Shown piece after piece: positions 6,773 through 14,125 of a DNA stretch of 16,088 nt. The notes under the pieces are model-generated. The model did not search any database, was not told where the DNA came from, and saw only the letters and a list, made by a program, of their open reading frames with translations. Numbering within the stretch: position 1 is the stretch's first letter; every line of letters starts with the position of its first letter. Source of the stretch: CALAZP01 sp041164265 (GTDB lineage: Bacteria; Bacteroidota; Bacteroidia; Chitinophagales; Saprospiraceae); NCBI GenBank assembly GCA_041164265.1, contig JBEAPR010000034.1, positions 1 to 16,088 on the forward strand, written 5' to 3'. A program made the translations under genes and the position numbers.

Positions 6773-8353
6773 ACCACCTGGAATACCAATTATTACATCT
6801 GAAGATTTTTTAGCTTCATCTACTATCGCTTTTACATCAGATAATAAGGCCTTGGCATCGTAAATAATTCCATCCTTTATGGTATACTTTACTCCCCCAA
6901 CTTTCACCACCTCATTCTCCTCATTTAGTCGGATGGCCCCTGTTCCGTAAAGGACTTTCAAATCCATCAATGGATTTTCTTCTAATAGAACCATATCTGC
7001 CAATTTACCAACCTCTATGGTACCTAATTGATCTGCTAACCCAAGGGCTTCGGCTCCATTAAGGGTGGCTGCTCTGATAACTTCTAACGGATGAAAACCA
7101 GCTTCTCTTAAAAGTTCTAGTTCACGGATGTAGGCAAACCCGTATAATTGATAAATGAATCCTGAATCTGAACCAGCTGTTATTCTTCCCCCTCTGTTTT
7201 TATATTCATTAATAAAGGTCATCCATATCTGGTAATTCTTTTTCCAGTTTACCTCCTGCTCTGTTCCCCAAGAATGCCAATAAGAGCCATGGGAAATACG
7301 GCTAGGTTCATAAAACTTCCATAAGCTCGGTAACGTGTAGTAATCATGCCATTCGGCCCTCATAGCCCGCATCAAATCACGATTGGCCTCATATATATTA
7401 AAAGTGGGGTCAATCGTGAAATCAAGGGCAATTAACTCATCCATAACTTTATTCCAATGTTCGGAATACGGCGCTGCTGCTTGTCTCCATAATTGGCCTG
7501 CAGATTCAAATCTATGTTGTTCATTTTGATAATTGTAATCCAAGGGATAGTCTTGGACAGTCCTATCGTTAAAAAGTGCCTCGGGTAAACCATACCAGTG
7601 TTCCATACTGGTCATGCCGGCTCTTGCCGATTGAAGGACATTCCATCGACTGACATCTAGCTGGGCATGGTGACAGGTTGAGCGCAAACCTAGTTTTTTA
7701 TTTTCTCTTATCGCTGCATCCATTACTTCCGGAGAAGCCCCGAAAAACTTAATTCCATCAGCTCCATTTTCTGCATTTTCTTGTACCCATGTTCTGGCTT
7801 GCTCTGCAGTGCTGATGGGAACTTTAGAACCCATTCCAAAAGCAGTATAAGCCATTATCCTGGGAGCTGTAATTTTATTGGATTCGCTTAGCTTTTTATG
7901 CTCTAGTACCCATTCTAGTCCATTACCACAAGATGGATCCCTGATAGTGGTAATCCCATGTGCCATCCATAATTTGAAAACGTATTCAGAAGGAGTGCCT
8001 TGTCCTCTTCCCCCAATATGGCCGTGCATGTCAATAAATCCAGGTAACAGATACATCCCATCAGCTACTAATTCCTTCCCTCCATCTTCTAATTGAGGTC
8101 TGGATCTTTCCCTAACCGGCACCCCAGGATGTCCGACAACAGCAACTCTTTCTATCCTATTCCCCCTTACGACTATGTCAACCGGACCCAATGGAGGAGC
8201 TCCATTTCCATTTATTAACGTGACCCCCCTAATGATTAATTGTTCAAAAGGCCCCTCTCCTTGGTTGGTAAGAGGAGCTTTTTCAATTTGAGCCTGAATG
8301 GAAAGAAAAATTCCAAAAAGAAAAATTGTACAGAGATTAAATTTTTTAATCAT
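6761..8353 (-). CDS. Secreted metal-dependent amidohydrolase (imidazolonepropionase/prolidase-like)
   Basis: A 530-residue amidohydrolase-superfamily enzyme with an N-terminal signal peptide (MIKKFNLCTIFLFGIFLSIQAQ), so it acts outside the cytoplasm. The metal-site ligands are recognisable: H110 and H112 in GFIDMHGH, Lys202 in ADGIKFFGAS (a probable carboxylated bridging lysine), H228/H229 in STCHHAQ, H252 in SMEHWYGLP and Asp396 in ITAGSDSGF. The small beta-sandwich is split between the N terminus (VDIVVRGNRIERV) and the C-terminal LGTIEVGKLADMVLLEENPL. Related enzymes include Xaa-Pro dipeptidases, imidazolonepropionase-like proteins and other cyclic-amide hydrolases; the substrate cannot be read from motifs. 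The start lies 13 bases after the nucleoside-transporter stop, so the two form an operon and a nucleoside-derived substrate is possible but unproven. Confidence 0.9.
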   Translation of the reverse strand: MIKKFNLCTIFLFGIFLSIQAQIEKAPLTNQGEGPFEQLIIRGVTLINGNGAPPLGPVDIVVRGNRIERVAVVGHPGVPVRERSRPQLEDGGKELVADGMYLLPGFIDMHGHIGGRGQGTPSEYVFKLWMAHGITTIRDPSCGNGLEWVLEHKKLSESNKITAPRIMAYTAFGMGSKVPISTAEQARTWVQENAENGADGIKFFGASPEVMDAAIRENKKLGLRSTCHHAQLDVSRWNVLQSARAGMTSMEHWYGLPEALFNDRTVQDYPLDYNYQNEQHRFESAGQLWRQAAAPYSEHWNKVMDELIALDFTIDPTFNIYEANRDLMRAMRAEWHDYYTLPSLWKFYEPSRISHGSYWHSWGTEQEVNWKKNYQIWMTFINEYKNRGGRITAGSDSGFIYQLYGFAYIRELELLREAGFHPLEVIRAATLNGAEALGLADQLGTIEVGKLADMVLLEENPLMDLKVLYGTGAIRLNEENEVVKVGGVKYTIKDGIIYDAKALLSDVKAIVDEAKKSSDVIIGIPGGLPK

Positions 8354-8366
8354 AATTAATATTTAT

Positions 8367-9701
8367 TTATCCGGTAACCAGTATTCCGGCGATAATTGCA
8401 GTCATAAAACAAGCTAGAGTGCCTCCAATCAATGATTTAACTCCTAATTCAGTAAGGGTTTTTCGTTGGTTAGGGGCCAAGGCGCTGATTCCTCCAATTT
8501 GTATTCCAATTGAGGCAAAATTTGCAAATCCACATAAGGCGTATGTTGCAATAATCACAGATTTATCAGAGATTAATGTTTTTACCTCCTCTAATGAAGC
8601 ATAGGCATAGAATTCATTTAATGTAGTCTTTAATCCTAGTAGTTGACCTACTAATAAAATATCATTAGATTCTACTCCTAATAACCAAGCAAAGGGGGCA
8701 AATAAAATTCCTAAAATAAACTCTAGATTAAATCCTGAATATTGCTGTTCTGTTATGGTATTCACCCAATTATTCAGACCTGTTATATCTCCAAAAATTT
8801 CCATTAGAATGTAATCCATTAAGGCTACCATTGCAGTGAAGACCAATAACATGGAACCTACATTTACTGCTAACCTAAGCCCATCCGTAGTTCCTTTAGT
8901 CAGAGCGTCTAAAACGTTATTTCCTACTTGGCTTTTATCAATAACCAAATGATCATTCTTTATTTTATCTGAGTGCTTTTCTGGAAATAAAATTTTGGCG
9001 CAAACAATAGCAGCAGGGGCAGAAATAATAGATGCTGTTAATAAATGACTAGCAAAGAACTGTTGCTGAATTGGATCAGACCCTCCTAGAAAACCTACAT
9101 ACGCTGCAAAAACACTTCCTGCAATAGTTGCCATTCCTCCTGTCATCAAACACATGATTTCAGATTTTGACATCTTTTCTATAAAAGGTTTAACCACCAA
9201 AGGTGCTTCTGTTTGACCAATGAAAATATTAGCAGCTGCTGCCATACTTTCCGCTCCAGTTAAGTGCATAGTCCTACTCATTAGCCATCCAAATGCCTTT
9301 ATAAAAAGTTGAAGAATTCCTAAATAATAGAGTAGGGAGGATAAGGCAGAAAAAAAGAGAATGGTAGGCAATACCTTGAAAGCGAAAACATAGCCTATAG
9401 TAAAGGCTTTACCAGATAGGCCATCTTTAATCTCCGCAACATCAGGCCAACTTCCTAAAACAAATTCAGCTCCAGCTTCTGAAAAATTTAAAATGGTAAC
9501 AAAAAAACCAGCTACTGCATCAAACCCATCTTTGACTAAAGGAACTTTTAATAGCAATAAAGCTAGAATTAATTGAAGTCCCAGACCAGCAATAACAGTC
9601 CTCCAGTTAACGTTTTTCCTATCGTTACTCAATAAATAGCAGCCTCCAACCAGTACCAACATGCCAATAATTCCCCTTAATATGCTTTCCTGAATGAGCA
9701 T
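8367..9701 (-). CDS. NupC-type concentrative nucleoside transporter
   Basis: A 444-residue inner-membrane protein with many hydrophobic segments, belonging to the concentrative nucleoside transporter (CNT) family that imports nucleosides with H+ or Na+. Family landmarks are ANIFIGQTEAPLVVKPF (158-173), GGMATIAGSVFAAYVGFLGG, and the CNT signature G-x-K-x3-N-E-F (356-364, GLKTTLNEF), followed by the CGFANFASIGIQIGG helix. N terminus MLIQESILRGIIGMLVLVGG fits the usual first transmembrane segment. It is the first gene of a two-gene operon with a secreted amidohydrolase and is divergent from uridine kinase, a pairing that fits uptake and phosphorylation of uridine or cytidine. Ion coupling and substrate range are not predicted here. 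Confidence 0.95.
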   Translation of the reverse strand: MLIQESILRGIIGMLVLVGGCYLLSNDRKNVNWRTVIAGLGLQLILALLLLKVPLVKDGFDAVAGFFVTILNFSEAGAEFVLGSWPDVAEIKDGLSGKAFTIGYVFAFKVLPTILFFSALSSLLYYLGILQLFIKAFGWLMSRTMHLTGAESMAAAANIFIGQTEAPLVVKPFIEKMSKSEIMCLMTGGMATIAGSVFAAYVGFLGGSDPIQQQFFASHLLTASIISAPAAIVCAKILFPEKHSDKIKNDHLVIDKSQVGNNVLDALTKGTTDGLRLAVNVGSMLLVFTAMVALMDYILMEIFGDITGLNNWVNTITEQQYSGFNLEFILGILFAPFAWLLGVESNDILLVGQLLGLKTTLNEFYAYASLEEVKTLISDKSVIIATYALCGFANFASIGIQIGGISALAPNQRKTLTELGVKSLIGGTLACFMTAIIAGILVTG

Positions 9702-9718
9702 CCGTTCTTTATGTTAAA

Positions 9719-9758
9719 TTGATGAGCAATAAATATAAGTTTATATTTTTACCGCCAA
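9719..9758. promoter_or_regulatory. Divergent control region between nucleoside transporter and uridine kinase, with inverted repeat
   Basis: A perfect inverted repeat, AAATATAA-GT-TTATATTT, spans 9731-9748. Each arm overlaps a plausible -7 element for one gene. Toward uridine kinase (plus), TTG at 9719-9721 is 20 bases before TATATTTT at 9742-9749. Toward the transporter (minus), TTG (plus-strand CAA at 9756-9758) is 18 bases before TATATTTA (plus TAAATATA at 9730-9737). The -7 matches lack the final G of TAnnTTTG. The repeat could be an operator or simply the result of two facing AT-rich -7 elements. Confidence 0.4.
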
Positions 9759-9771
9759 TAATTAAAAAAGC

Positions 9772-10401
9772 ATGCCAAAAGATTTTATCATTGGAATTTC
9801 AGGTGGGAGTGGATCAGGTAAGACTAGTTTTTTGAAGGCTTTAAGAGATACCTTTTCCGAAACGGAGGTTTGTATTATTTCTCAAGATGATTATTACCAT
9901 CCAAAGTCATTGCAAGAGATTGATCATAATGGCATCTCTAATTTTGATAGGCCATCTTCAATTGATTTGGAAGCTTTTCACAATGATTTGAATCGGTTAA
10001 TGGCTGGTCAAGAAGTTTCCCGAATAGAATACACTTTTAATAACGAAAATCAAAGACCTGGTGATCTGGTTTTCAAACCAGCACCGATTATTATTGTAGA
10101 GGGAATTTTTGTTTTTTACCATCAACCTATTAGAGATTTACTGGACCTAAAAATTTTCCTCCACGCCAAAGAAAATCTAAAAGTTATAAGAAGAATTAAA
10201 AGAGACCGGCAAGAAAGAAATTATCCCTTGGAAGATGTGCTTTACAGATATGAACATCATGTGCTTCCTACTTTTGAGAAATATATCCAACCCTACAAAG
10301 ATCAAGTAGATTTAGTAATTAATAATAACCATAGCTTTGAAAAGGGACTATTAGTTCTAAAGGGCTTTATTCACCATCACCTACAAATGAACAAAAATTA
10401 A
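9772..10401 (+). CDS. udk: Uridine kinase
   Basis: A 209-residue cytosolic P-loop kinase that phosphorylates uridine and cytidine to UMP and CMP. Walker A is GGSGSGKTS (11-19). SQDDYY (37-42) is the substrate-binding aspartate segment. NFDRPSSID (57-65) corresponds to the NFDHP-x-x-xD segment of characterised enzymes, with Arg in place of the usual His. VEGIF (109-113) follows the second strand, and RRIKRDRQER (140-149) is the lid. The C-terminal half, with YRYEHHVLPTFEKYIQP, is typical of Udk. ATG 9772 gives a full N terminus (MPKDFIIGISG). It is divergent from the nucleoside transporter, consistent with pyrimidine nucleoside salvage. Its stop shares four bases with the end of the convergent 58-codon gene. 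The Arg change is a minor departure from canonical Udk and could slightly alter substrate preference. Confidence 0.93.
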   Translation: MPKDFIIGISGGSGSGKTSFLKALRDTFSETEVCIISQDDYYHPKSLQEIDHNGISNFDRPSSIDLEAFHNDLNRLMAGQEVSRIEYTFNNENQRPGDLVFKPAPIIIVEGIFVFYHQPIRDLLDLKIFLHAKENLKVIRRIKRDRQERNYPLEDVLYRYEHHVLPTFEKYIQPYKDQVDLVINNNHSFEKGLLVLKGFIHHHLQMNKN

Positions 10402-10574
10402 TCTTTTTGAGGATTGATTTTTTCAATTTCCTTAAGGACTTCTTCTGCTTCAGCACTTTTTATGGCATAAGCTTTTATATCTCCCTTCCGCTGCAATTGC
10501 ATAGCTTCCTCTAATAGTTTTTCGTATTTCTTTTCGAGTTTAGCAGTCGGATTTTTTTTGAAAAAATTTAACAT
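10398..10574 (-). CDS. Small DUF6435-like (Lacal_2735-type) protein, 58 residues
   Basis: Reading the minus strand from ATG at 10574 gives a 58-residue charged, helical protein. It begins MLNFFKKNPTAKLEKKYEKL, continues with LLEEAMQLQRKGDIKAYA and ends AEEVLKEIEKINPQKD. This closely matches what I remember of a small conserved Bacteroidota/gamma-proteobacterial family: F-K-K-x-P-x-x-K-L-E-K-x-Y then a Q-R-x-G-D-I-K-x-Y-A-x-K-S-x-E-A-E motif. No function is established; it is soluble, likely a short coiled-coil hairpin. It starts 10 bases after the stop of the 91-codon gene, so it is probably the last gene of the ccmEF transcript. Its stop and that of uridine kinase share the bases TTAA (10398-10401). 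Confidence 0.8.
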   Translation of the reverse strand: MLNFFKKNPTAKLEKKYEKLLEEAMQLQRKGDIKAYAIKSAEAEEVLKEIEKINPQKD

Positions 10575-10584
10575 AATTTGGGAT

Positions 10585-10860
10585 TTAAATGATTTCTGGA
10601 AAACGATTGTACATTATGTCAAAATCTTCCAAAAATCTGTTTCTAGACTTCTTCATTTCTCGAAAATTCAAACTAATTTCTTCTAAAAAGGTTGTATCAA
10701 CCTTGTCTTTTATGGCAGTAACTGAAGCCACTTCATCTGGTATTTTAAACTTAAAAGTTTGAATTAAAGAACCGTCTTCGACTTGTAACAAATACCTTTC
10801 TCCCATTTGAAGTACTACAATTTTGTAGATCTCATGCTCAATATCAGCTACCCAACGCAT
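10585..10860 (-). CDS. Hypothetical 91-residue cytosolic protein
   Basis: I do not recognise this family. The 91-residue product has no signal peptide, no membrane segment and no cysteine or metal motif. It begins MRWVADIEHEIYKIVVLQMG, has a central stretch of likely beta strands (RYLLQVEDGSLIQTFKFKIPDE) and ends in a charged helix-rich tail (LEEISLNFREMKKSRNRFLEDF). ATG 10860 overlaps the ccmF stop by 17 bases and is preceded by a purine-rich AAAAAGAAAG, so it is probably translated in coupling with ccmF. The gene lies tightly between ccmF and the 58-codon gene on the same strand, and base composition matches the neighbours. Reality of the gene is supported by overlap, spacing and absence of any other coding frame here. 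Function is unknown; a link to cytochrome maturation would be inference from position only. Confidence 0.65.
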   Translation of the reverse strand: MRWVADIEHEIYKIVVLQMGERYLLQVEDGSLIQTFKFKIPDEVASVTAIKDKVDTTFLEEISLNFREMKKSRNRFLEDFDIMYNRFPEII

Positions 10861-13705
10861 ACTTTCTTTTTAATTTTGGTATAACAGCTAGAAGCAATCC
10901 CAGCATCATTAAAGTCGCTCCCAACCAAAATAAATTAATTCCTGGAAATACTTTAGCCTCTAAAACGATATAGTCGTATCGCAAAGAATCTGTGGCAATT
11001 TCTACGGGAATATGCTCGATTGGTGATGATACAGCAATACTAAAAGTAGCGGTCTCAGTAGTTGGATCAATTTCAATAAACCTGCTGTGAAATCCTATTT
11101 TTTCAATTTGCGTTTTTAGAAAATAAGGTTGATTGTCTCTTATGAGAAAAACGGGTTCGGTCCAAAAATTAACACCATCACTATTAGTAACTTTTAATTG
11201 CCCACCCACATAAATATCACCTTCTTTAGGTTGTAAATTAGGATGTTCCGGTGATCGATTGAATCCTTCAAACGCAATGGTATAATTAGAATTAATGGAG
11301 TAACGCTCTCCTTTTTTTAGTTTGATTTCTCTATATGGAAGTTGAGACTCGTCAGGAAAAATAAAATCGAGAATGGCCTCAGGCAATTTAATCTTGGTAT
11401 TTAAAGGATTAATTTGAACGGGGTACCCATACAATAACTGACCTCTAATTACAATAACAGGGGTTGCGTAAAAAATTTTATCGGGTGCCTTTGTATCATA
11501 GATACCCACTTCTAAACCCAAAGCAATATCCCCCTCTTCCGGAGTATATTCAGGATGAGTTGGCATTCGATCAATTCCTTTTAAAAATACTTTAAATGCA
11601 TTGATCGTTTCAGAACCATTGGTCTCATTGGTTACTGTATCGTAAACGGTAATTTCCTTATCAAACGATAAATACTGAGTCCTATAATTTAGGTTCGCTT
11701 CTTTTTCCTTTTTAAATTCAGCCTCCATTTCTACTTGGGGTAGAGCAGTAATAGAAGAGAATATGTCATATCCTAAATACCTTTTTGTAGAGGGATTATA
11801 AGCTGCTATTTTTGAAAAATCTTTCTCATACAAGATATTTGGAGCTAATGTGAATTGTTCTGAAGTATCTCCGTTTTCCCCAATCTTTACAAAATCAACA
11901 AAATAGGTCTTGGTATAAAGGTCCAAACTATCGCCTTTGTAGGTGATTTGAAAATCCCTGATATTCACAGGAGTATCTTCAAATAAAAGGACATTATTTC
12001 TCAAGGACGCATCATCCCCTTCAATGACTCCCTCCATCAAAAAGGAATTGGAGGTAATGATGTTTTCATTTAATCCTGATGCCAAAACCCCAATCACCAT
12101 CAAGCCGAAACCTATATGAGAGCAAACCGAACCCACAAGTTTAATATTCCACCTCAATATTTTTATCCAATACCAGAAATTACTTGTGACAACAAAAGTT
12201 GAAGCGAAAAGTAATACGGTGTATTGCCATACATAAGTATCGATCCATAAAAGGATTACCCCCCCTAATAATATTGATATTAAGAGAGAAATTCCCCAGT
12301 CTATTGATAATTTTCGCCATCTGCTCGCCAAACTATTTTCTTTGTATCTTAAAAATTGGGCTAAGCCTGATAAGAAAGCAATAAAAACGGCAATCCAAAT
12401 TTGATATTTATTGTAGTGAGGAATTGGGTCTGTAATCACTTCACCTATGTAGGTAGGGTCAAAAAGCTGTCTGATTTTATTATATACTGGTAATGAGGTA
12501 GATGCAGTAATCAAAATAGATGAAAAGAACAAGACTAAGGTTCCAATAAACATCCAGAATTCGCGCGAACTCGTGGGTTCCTCCTTTTCAGGATTTGGAA
12601 TTTGTTTCCATCTCCAAATCATAATTCCAACCGGAATAAGAGTGACAATTAATAGAAAAAGCAATAATTGATTTTCTAATCCCATTTCCGTGAAAGCATG
12701 AACGGAAGTATCCCCTAAAACGCCACTTCTAGTTAAAAAAGTAGAATAAACGATCAATATGAAAGTCAATAGATAAAATGCAAAAGTACTCCTCAAAGAT
12801 TGTTGGGTTGCTTTGGCAATGAGATTCGTGTGAATTCCAGCTACCAAAATTATCCAGGGTACTAATGACATATTTTCCACCGGATCCCATGCCCAATATC
12901 CACCAAAAGTAAGAGCTTCATATGCCCAAGCACCACCCATTAGAATTCCTATGCCTAGGATTCCACCGCTAAATAGAGCCCAGGGTAAAACAGGAGCTAA
13001 CCAACCTTGAAAGTCTTTTTTAATTAGCGCGCCTACGGCAAAAGCAAAAGGAACTACCGTTGAAGAAAACCCTAAAAACAAAGTAGGAGGATGTATGGTC
13101 ATCCAATAATTTTGTAACAGCGGATTTAATCCATTTCCTTTTATTAATGTCAAATAATCAGCATTGTTAAATATGGGCGCATCCATAGTTTCCCGCAATA
13201 ACAATAAGGGATTACTTCCTAATTTATAAGGATCATCCCCAAACCCAATGTACACTCCTAAAATCATAGAATTGAGGAGGACCTGAACCGTTGCTATGGT
13301 ACCCAAAACAGGTCCCTCCCATTTCCCGGATTTAAAAATTAATATAATAGCTAATACTATATTCCAAAACATCCAGAGAAGAAAACTACCTTCTTGCCCT
13401 TCCCAAAATGCTGAAGCAATGTATTTTAGTGGTAACTCATCTGAAACGTGTGCCCAAACGTATTGATATTCGTAATATCTGTTGATCATGATGAAAAACA
13501 TCACCACTATAACTGTGAAAATACTGAAACCATGAATGCCAAATCCAACTTTGCCCATGGTAAGCCACCTTTTATCAGATGAGTAAAAGGTAGATGAAAA
13601 ATAGGAGATGGCTGAAAATAAAGCAGAGACAAAACCTAAAGTGATGGCTAGTTGTCCGATAATTCCAGGAGTCAAATGTTCTCCAACATACTGTATTTGT
13701 TCCAT
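10844..13705 (-). CDS. ccmF: Cytochrome c haem lyase subunit CcmF, long Bacteroidota form
   Basis: A 953-residue polytopic membrane protein that attaches haem to apocytochrome c on the outer face of the membrane. The tryptophan-rich haem-binding WWD motif is GGYWAWDPVENMSLVPW (268-284). Conserved histidines correspond to those of E. coli CcmF: H205 in IHPPTLF (about H173), H292 in AGIHTN (about H261), H336 in TSVHAF (about H303) and H530 in SHIGFG (about H491). Membrane segments fill residues 1-545. A large extracytoplasmic domain (about 550-920) follows, then a last membrane segment (923-942) and a basic tail. E. coli CcmF has about 650 residues; the extra length lies in the late domain, which contains a tandem duplication (704-765 and 808-867). 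It starts three bases after the ccmE stop. Confidence 0.95.
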   Translation of the reverse strand: MEQIQYVGEHLTPGIIGQLAITLGFVSALFSAISYFSSTFYSSDKRWLTMGKVGFGIHGFSIFTVIVVMFFIMINRYYEYQYVWAHVSDELPLKYIASAFWEGQEGSFLLWMFWNIVLAIILIFKSGKWEGPVLGTIATVQVLLNSMILGVYIGFGDDPYKLGSNPLLLLRETMDAPIFNNADYLTLIKGNGLNPLLQNYWMTIHPPTLFLGFSSTVVPFAFAVGALIKKDFQGWLAPVLPWALFSGGILGIGILMGGAWAYEALTFGGYWAWDPVENMSLVPWIILVAGIHTNLIAKATQQSLRSTFAFYLLTFILIVYSTFLTRSGVLGDTSVHAFTEMGLENQLLLFLLIVTLIPVGIMIWRWKQIPNPEKEEPTSSREFWMFIGTLVLFFSSILITASTSLPVYNKIRQLFDPTYIGEVITDPIPHYNKYQIWIAVFIAFLSGLAQFLRYKENSLASRWRKLSIDWGISLLISILLGGVILLWIDTYVWQYTVLLFASTFVVTSNFWYWIKILRWNIKLVGSVCSHIGFGLMVIGVLASGLNENIITSNSFLMEGVIEGDDASLRNNVLLFEDTPVNIRDFQITYKGDSLDLYTKTYFVDFVKIGENGDTSEQFTLAPNILYEKDFSKIAAYNPSTKRYLGYDIFSSITALPQVEMEAEFKKEKEANLNYRTQYLSFDKEITVYDTVTNETNGSETINAFKVFLKGIDRMPTHPEYTPEEGDIALGLEVGIYDTKAPDKIFYATPVIVIRGQLLYGYPVQINPLNTKIKLPEAILDFIFPDESQLPYREIKLKKGERYSINSNYTIAFEGFNRSPEHPNLQPKEGDIYVGGQLKVTNSDGVNFWTEPVFLIRDNQPYFLKTQIEKIGFHSRFIEIDPTTETATFSIAVSSPIEHIPVEIATDSLRYDYIVLEAKVFPGINLFWLGATLMMLGLLLAVIPKLKRKYALGS
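11105..11284 (-). repeat. Second copy of an internal protein repeat in CcmF (residues 808-867)
   Basis: This segment aligns without large gaps to residues 704-765 of the same protein. Shared positions include F-x-G-(I/F)-(D/N)-R-x-P-x-H-P, P-x-E-G-D-I, G, then P-V-x-x-I-R and Q-I. The similarity is at protein level; the DNA is diverged, so the duplication is old. Each copy probably forms a small beta-domain on the outer face of the membrane. Confidence 0.7.
11411..11596 (-). repeat. First copy of an internal protein repeat in CcmF (residues 704-765)
   Basis: Contains FLKGIDRMPTHPEYTPEEGD and, further on, ATPVIVIRGQLLYGYPVQI. The corresponding residues of the second copy are FEGFNRSPEHPNLQPKEGDI and EPVFLIRDNQPYFLKTQI. 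The copies start about 104 residues apart. Confidence 0.7.
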
Positions 13706-13708
13706 GTA

Positions 13709-14110
13709 TTAAATTTCCTTCTCACCACTTTTTATGTAAATCTCTTCGTCTTTATACTTAGAGGGGCATTTCATAAGCATGTCTGTAGCTACAAAAATTT
13801 CACCTTCCATCTGTCCAGTAAGAACAATTTGCTCAGAAAGTTCAAAATCTTGTGGTTTGGCCGCCAATAATACCACCTTTCTTTCTTCCCCATTCATATC
13901 CTTTATATAGAAACTAAAATAATTAGGATCTACTTCAGGCTTATATTCCATCGCTTTGTCTTTGGCTAATTCTCCTGCAATTTTTACCCTTTGATGCGAT
14001 TTTTCCGCTTCTTGGAAACTAGCATAGGTACTCATATCTCCAGCAGCATTCGTTAAGAGTACTACCGCAACTACAATCATAACAATGCCGATGACGTGTA
14101 TTTTTTTCAT
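13709..14110 (-). CDS. ccmE: Cytochrome c maturation haem chaperone CcmE, CxxxY type
   Basis: A 133-residue membrane-anchored protein that carries haem to CcmF. An N-terminal uncleaved anchor (residues about 4-22, IHVIGIVMIVVAVVLLTNA) precedes an OB-fold domain with VKIAGELAKD (42-51), YFSFYIKDMNGEERKVVL (64-81) and IVLTGQMEGEIFVATDMLMK (95-114). The haem-attachment position is Cys115 in CPSKY, giving a C-x-x-x-Y motif in place of the H-x-x-x-Y of E. coli CcmE (His130). Cys-type CcmE is known from Desulfovibrio, archaea and other lineages; the residue should attach haem through the thiol. The gene is first in the ccmE-ccmF transcript and is divergent from ftsE. CcmA, CcmB, CcmC and CcmD homologues are not in this window. 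Confidence 0.93.
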   Translation of the reverse strand: MKKIHVIGIVMIVVAVVLLTNAAGDMSTYASFQEAEKSHQRVKIAGELAKDKAMEYKPEVDPNYFSFYIKDMNGEERKVVLLAAKPQDFELSEQIVLTGQMEGEIFVATDMLMKCPSKYKDEEIYIKSGEKEI

Positions 14111-14125
14111 TAGTTGAGTTTCTTT

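Noticed and set aside
7878..8096. Plus-strand 72-codon open frame within the amidohydrolase gene
   Set aside because: It lies opposite the metal-binding HxH region of a complete enzyme and has no homologue-like features.
13652..13870. Plus-strand 72-codon open frame across the ccmE/ccmF junction
   Set aside because: Both genes on the minus strand are complete and well recognised; the open frame is a shadow.
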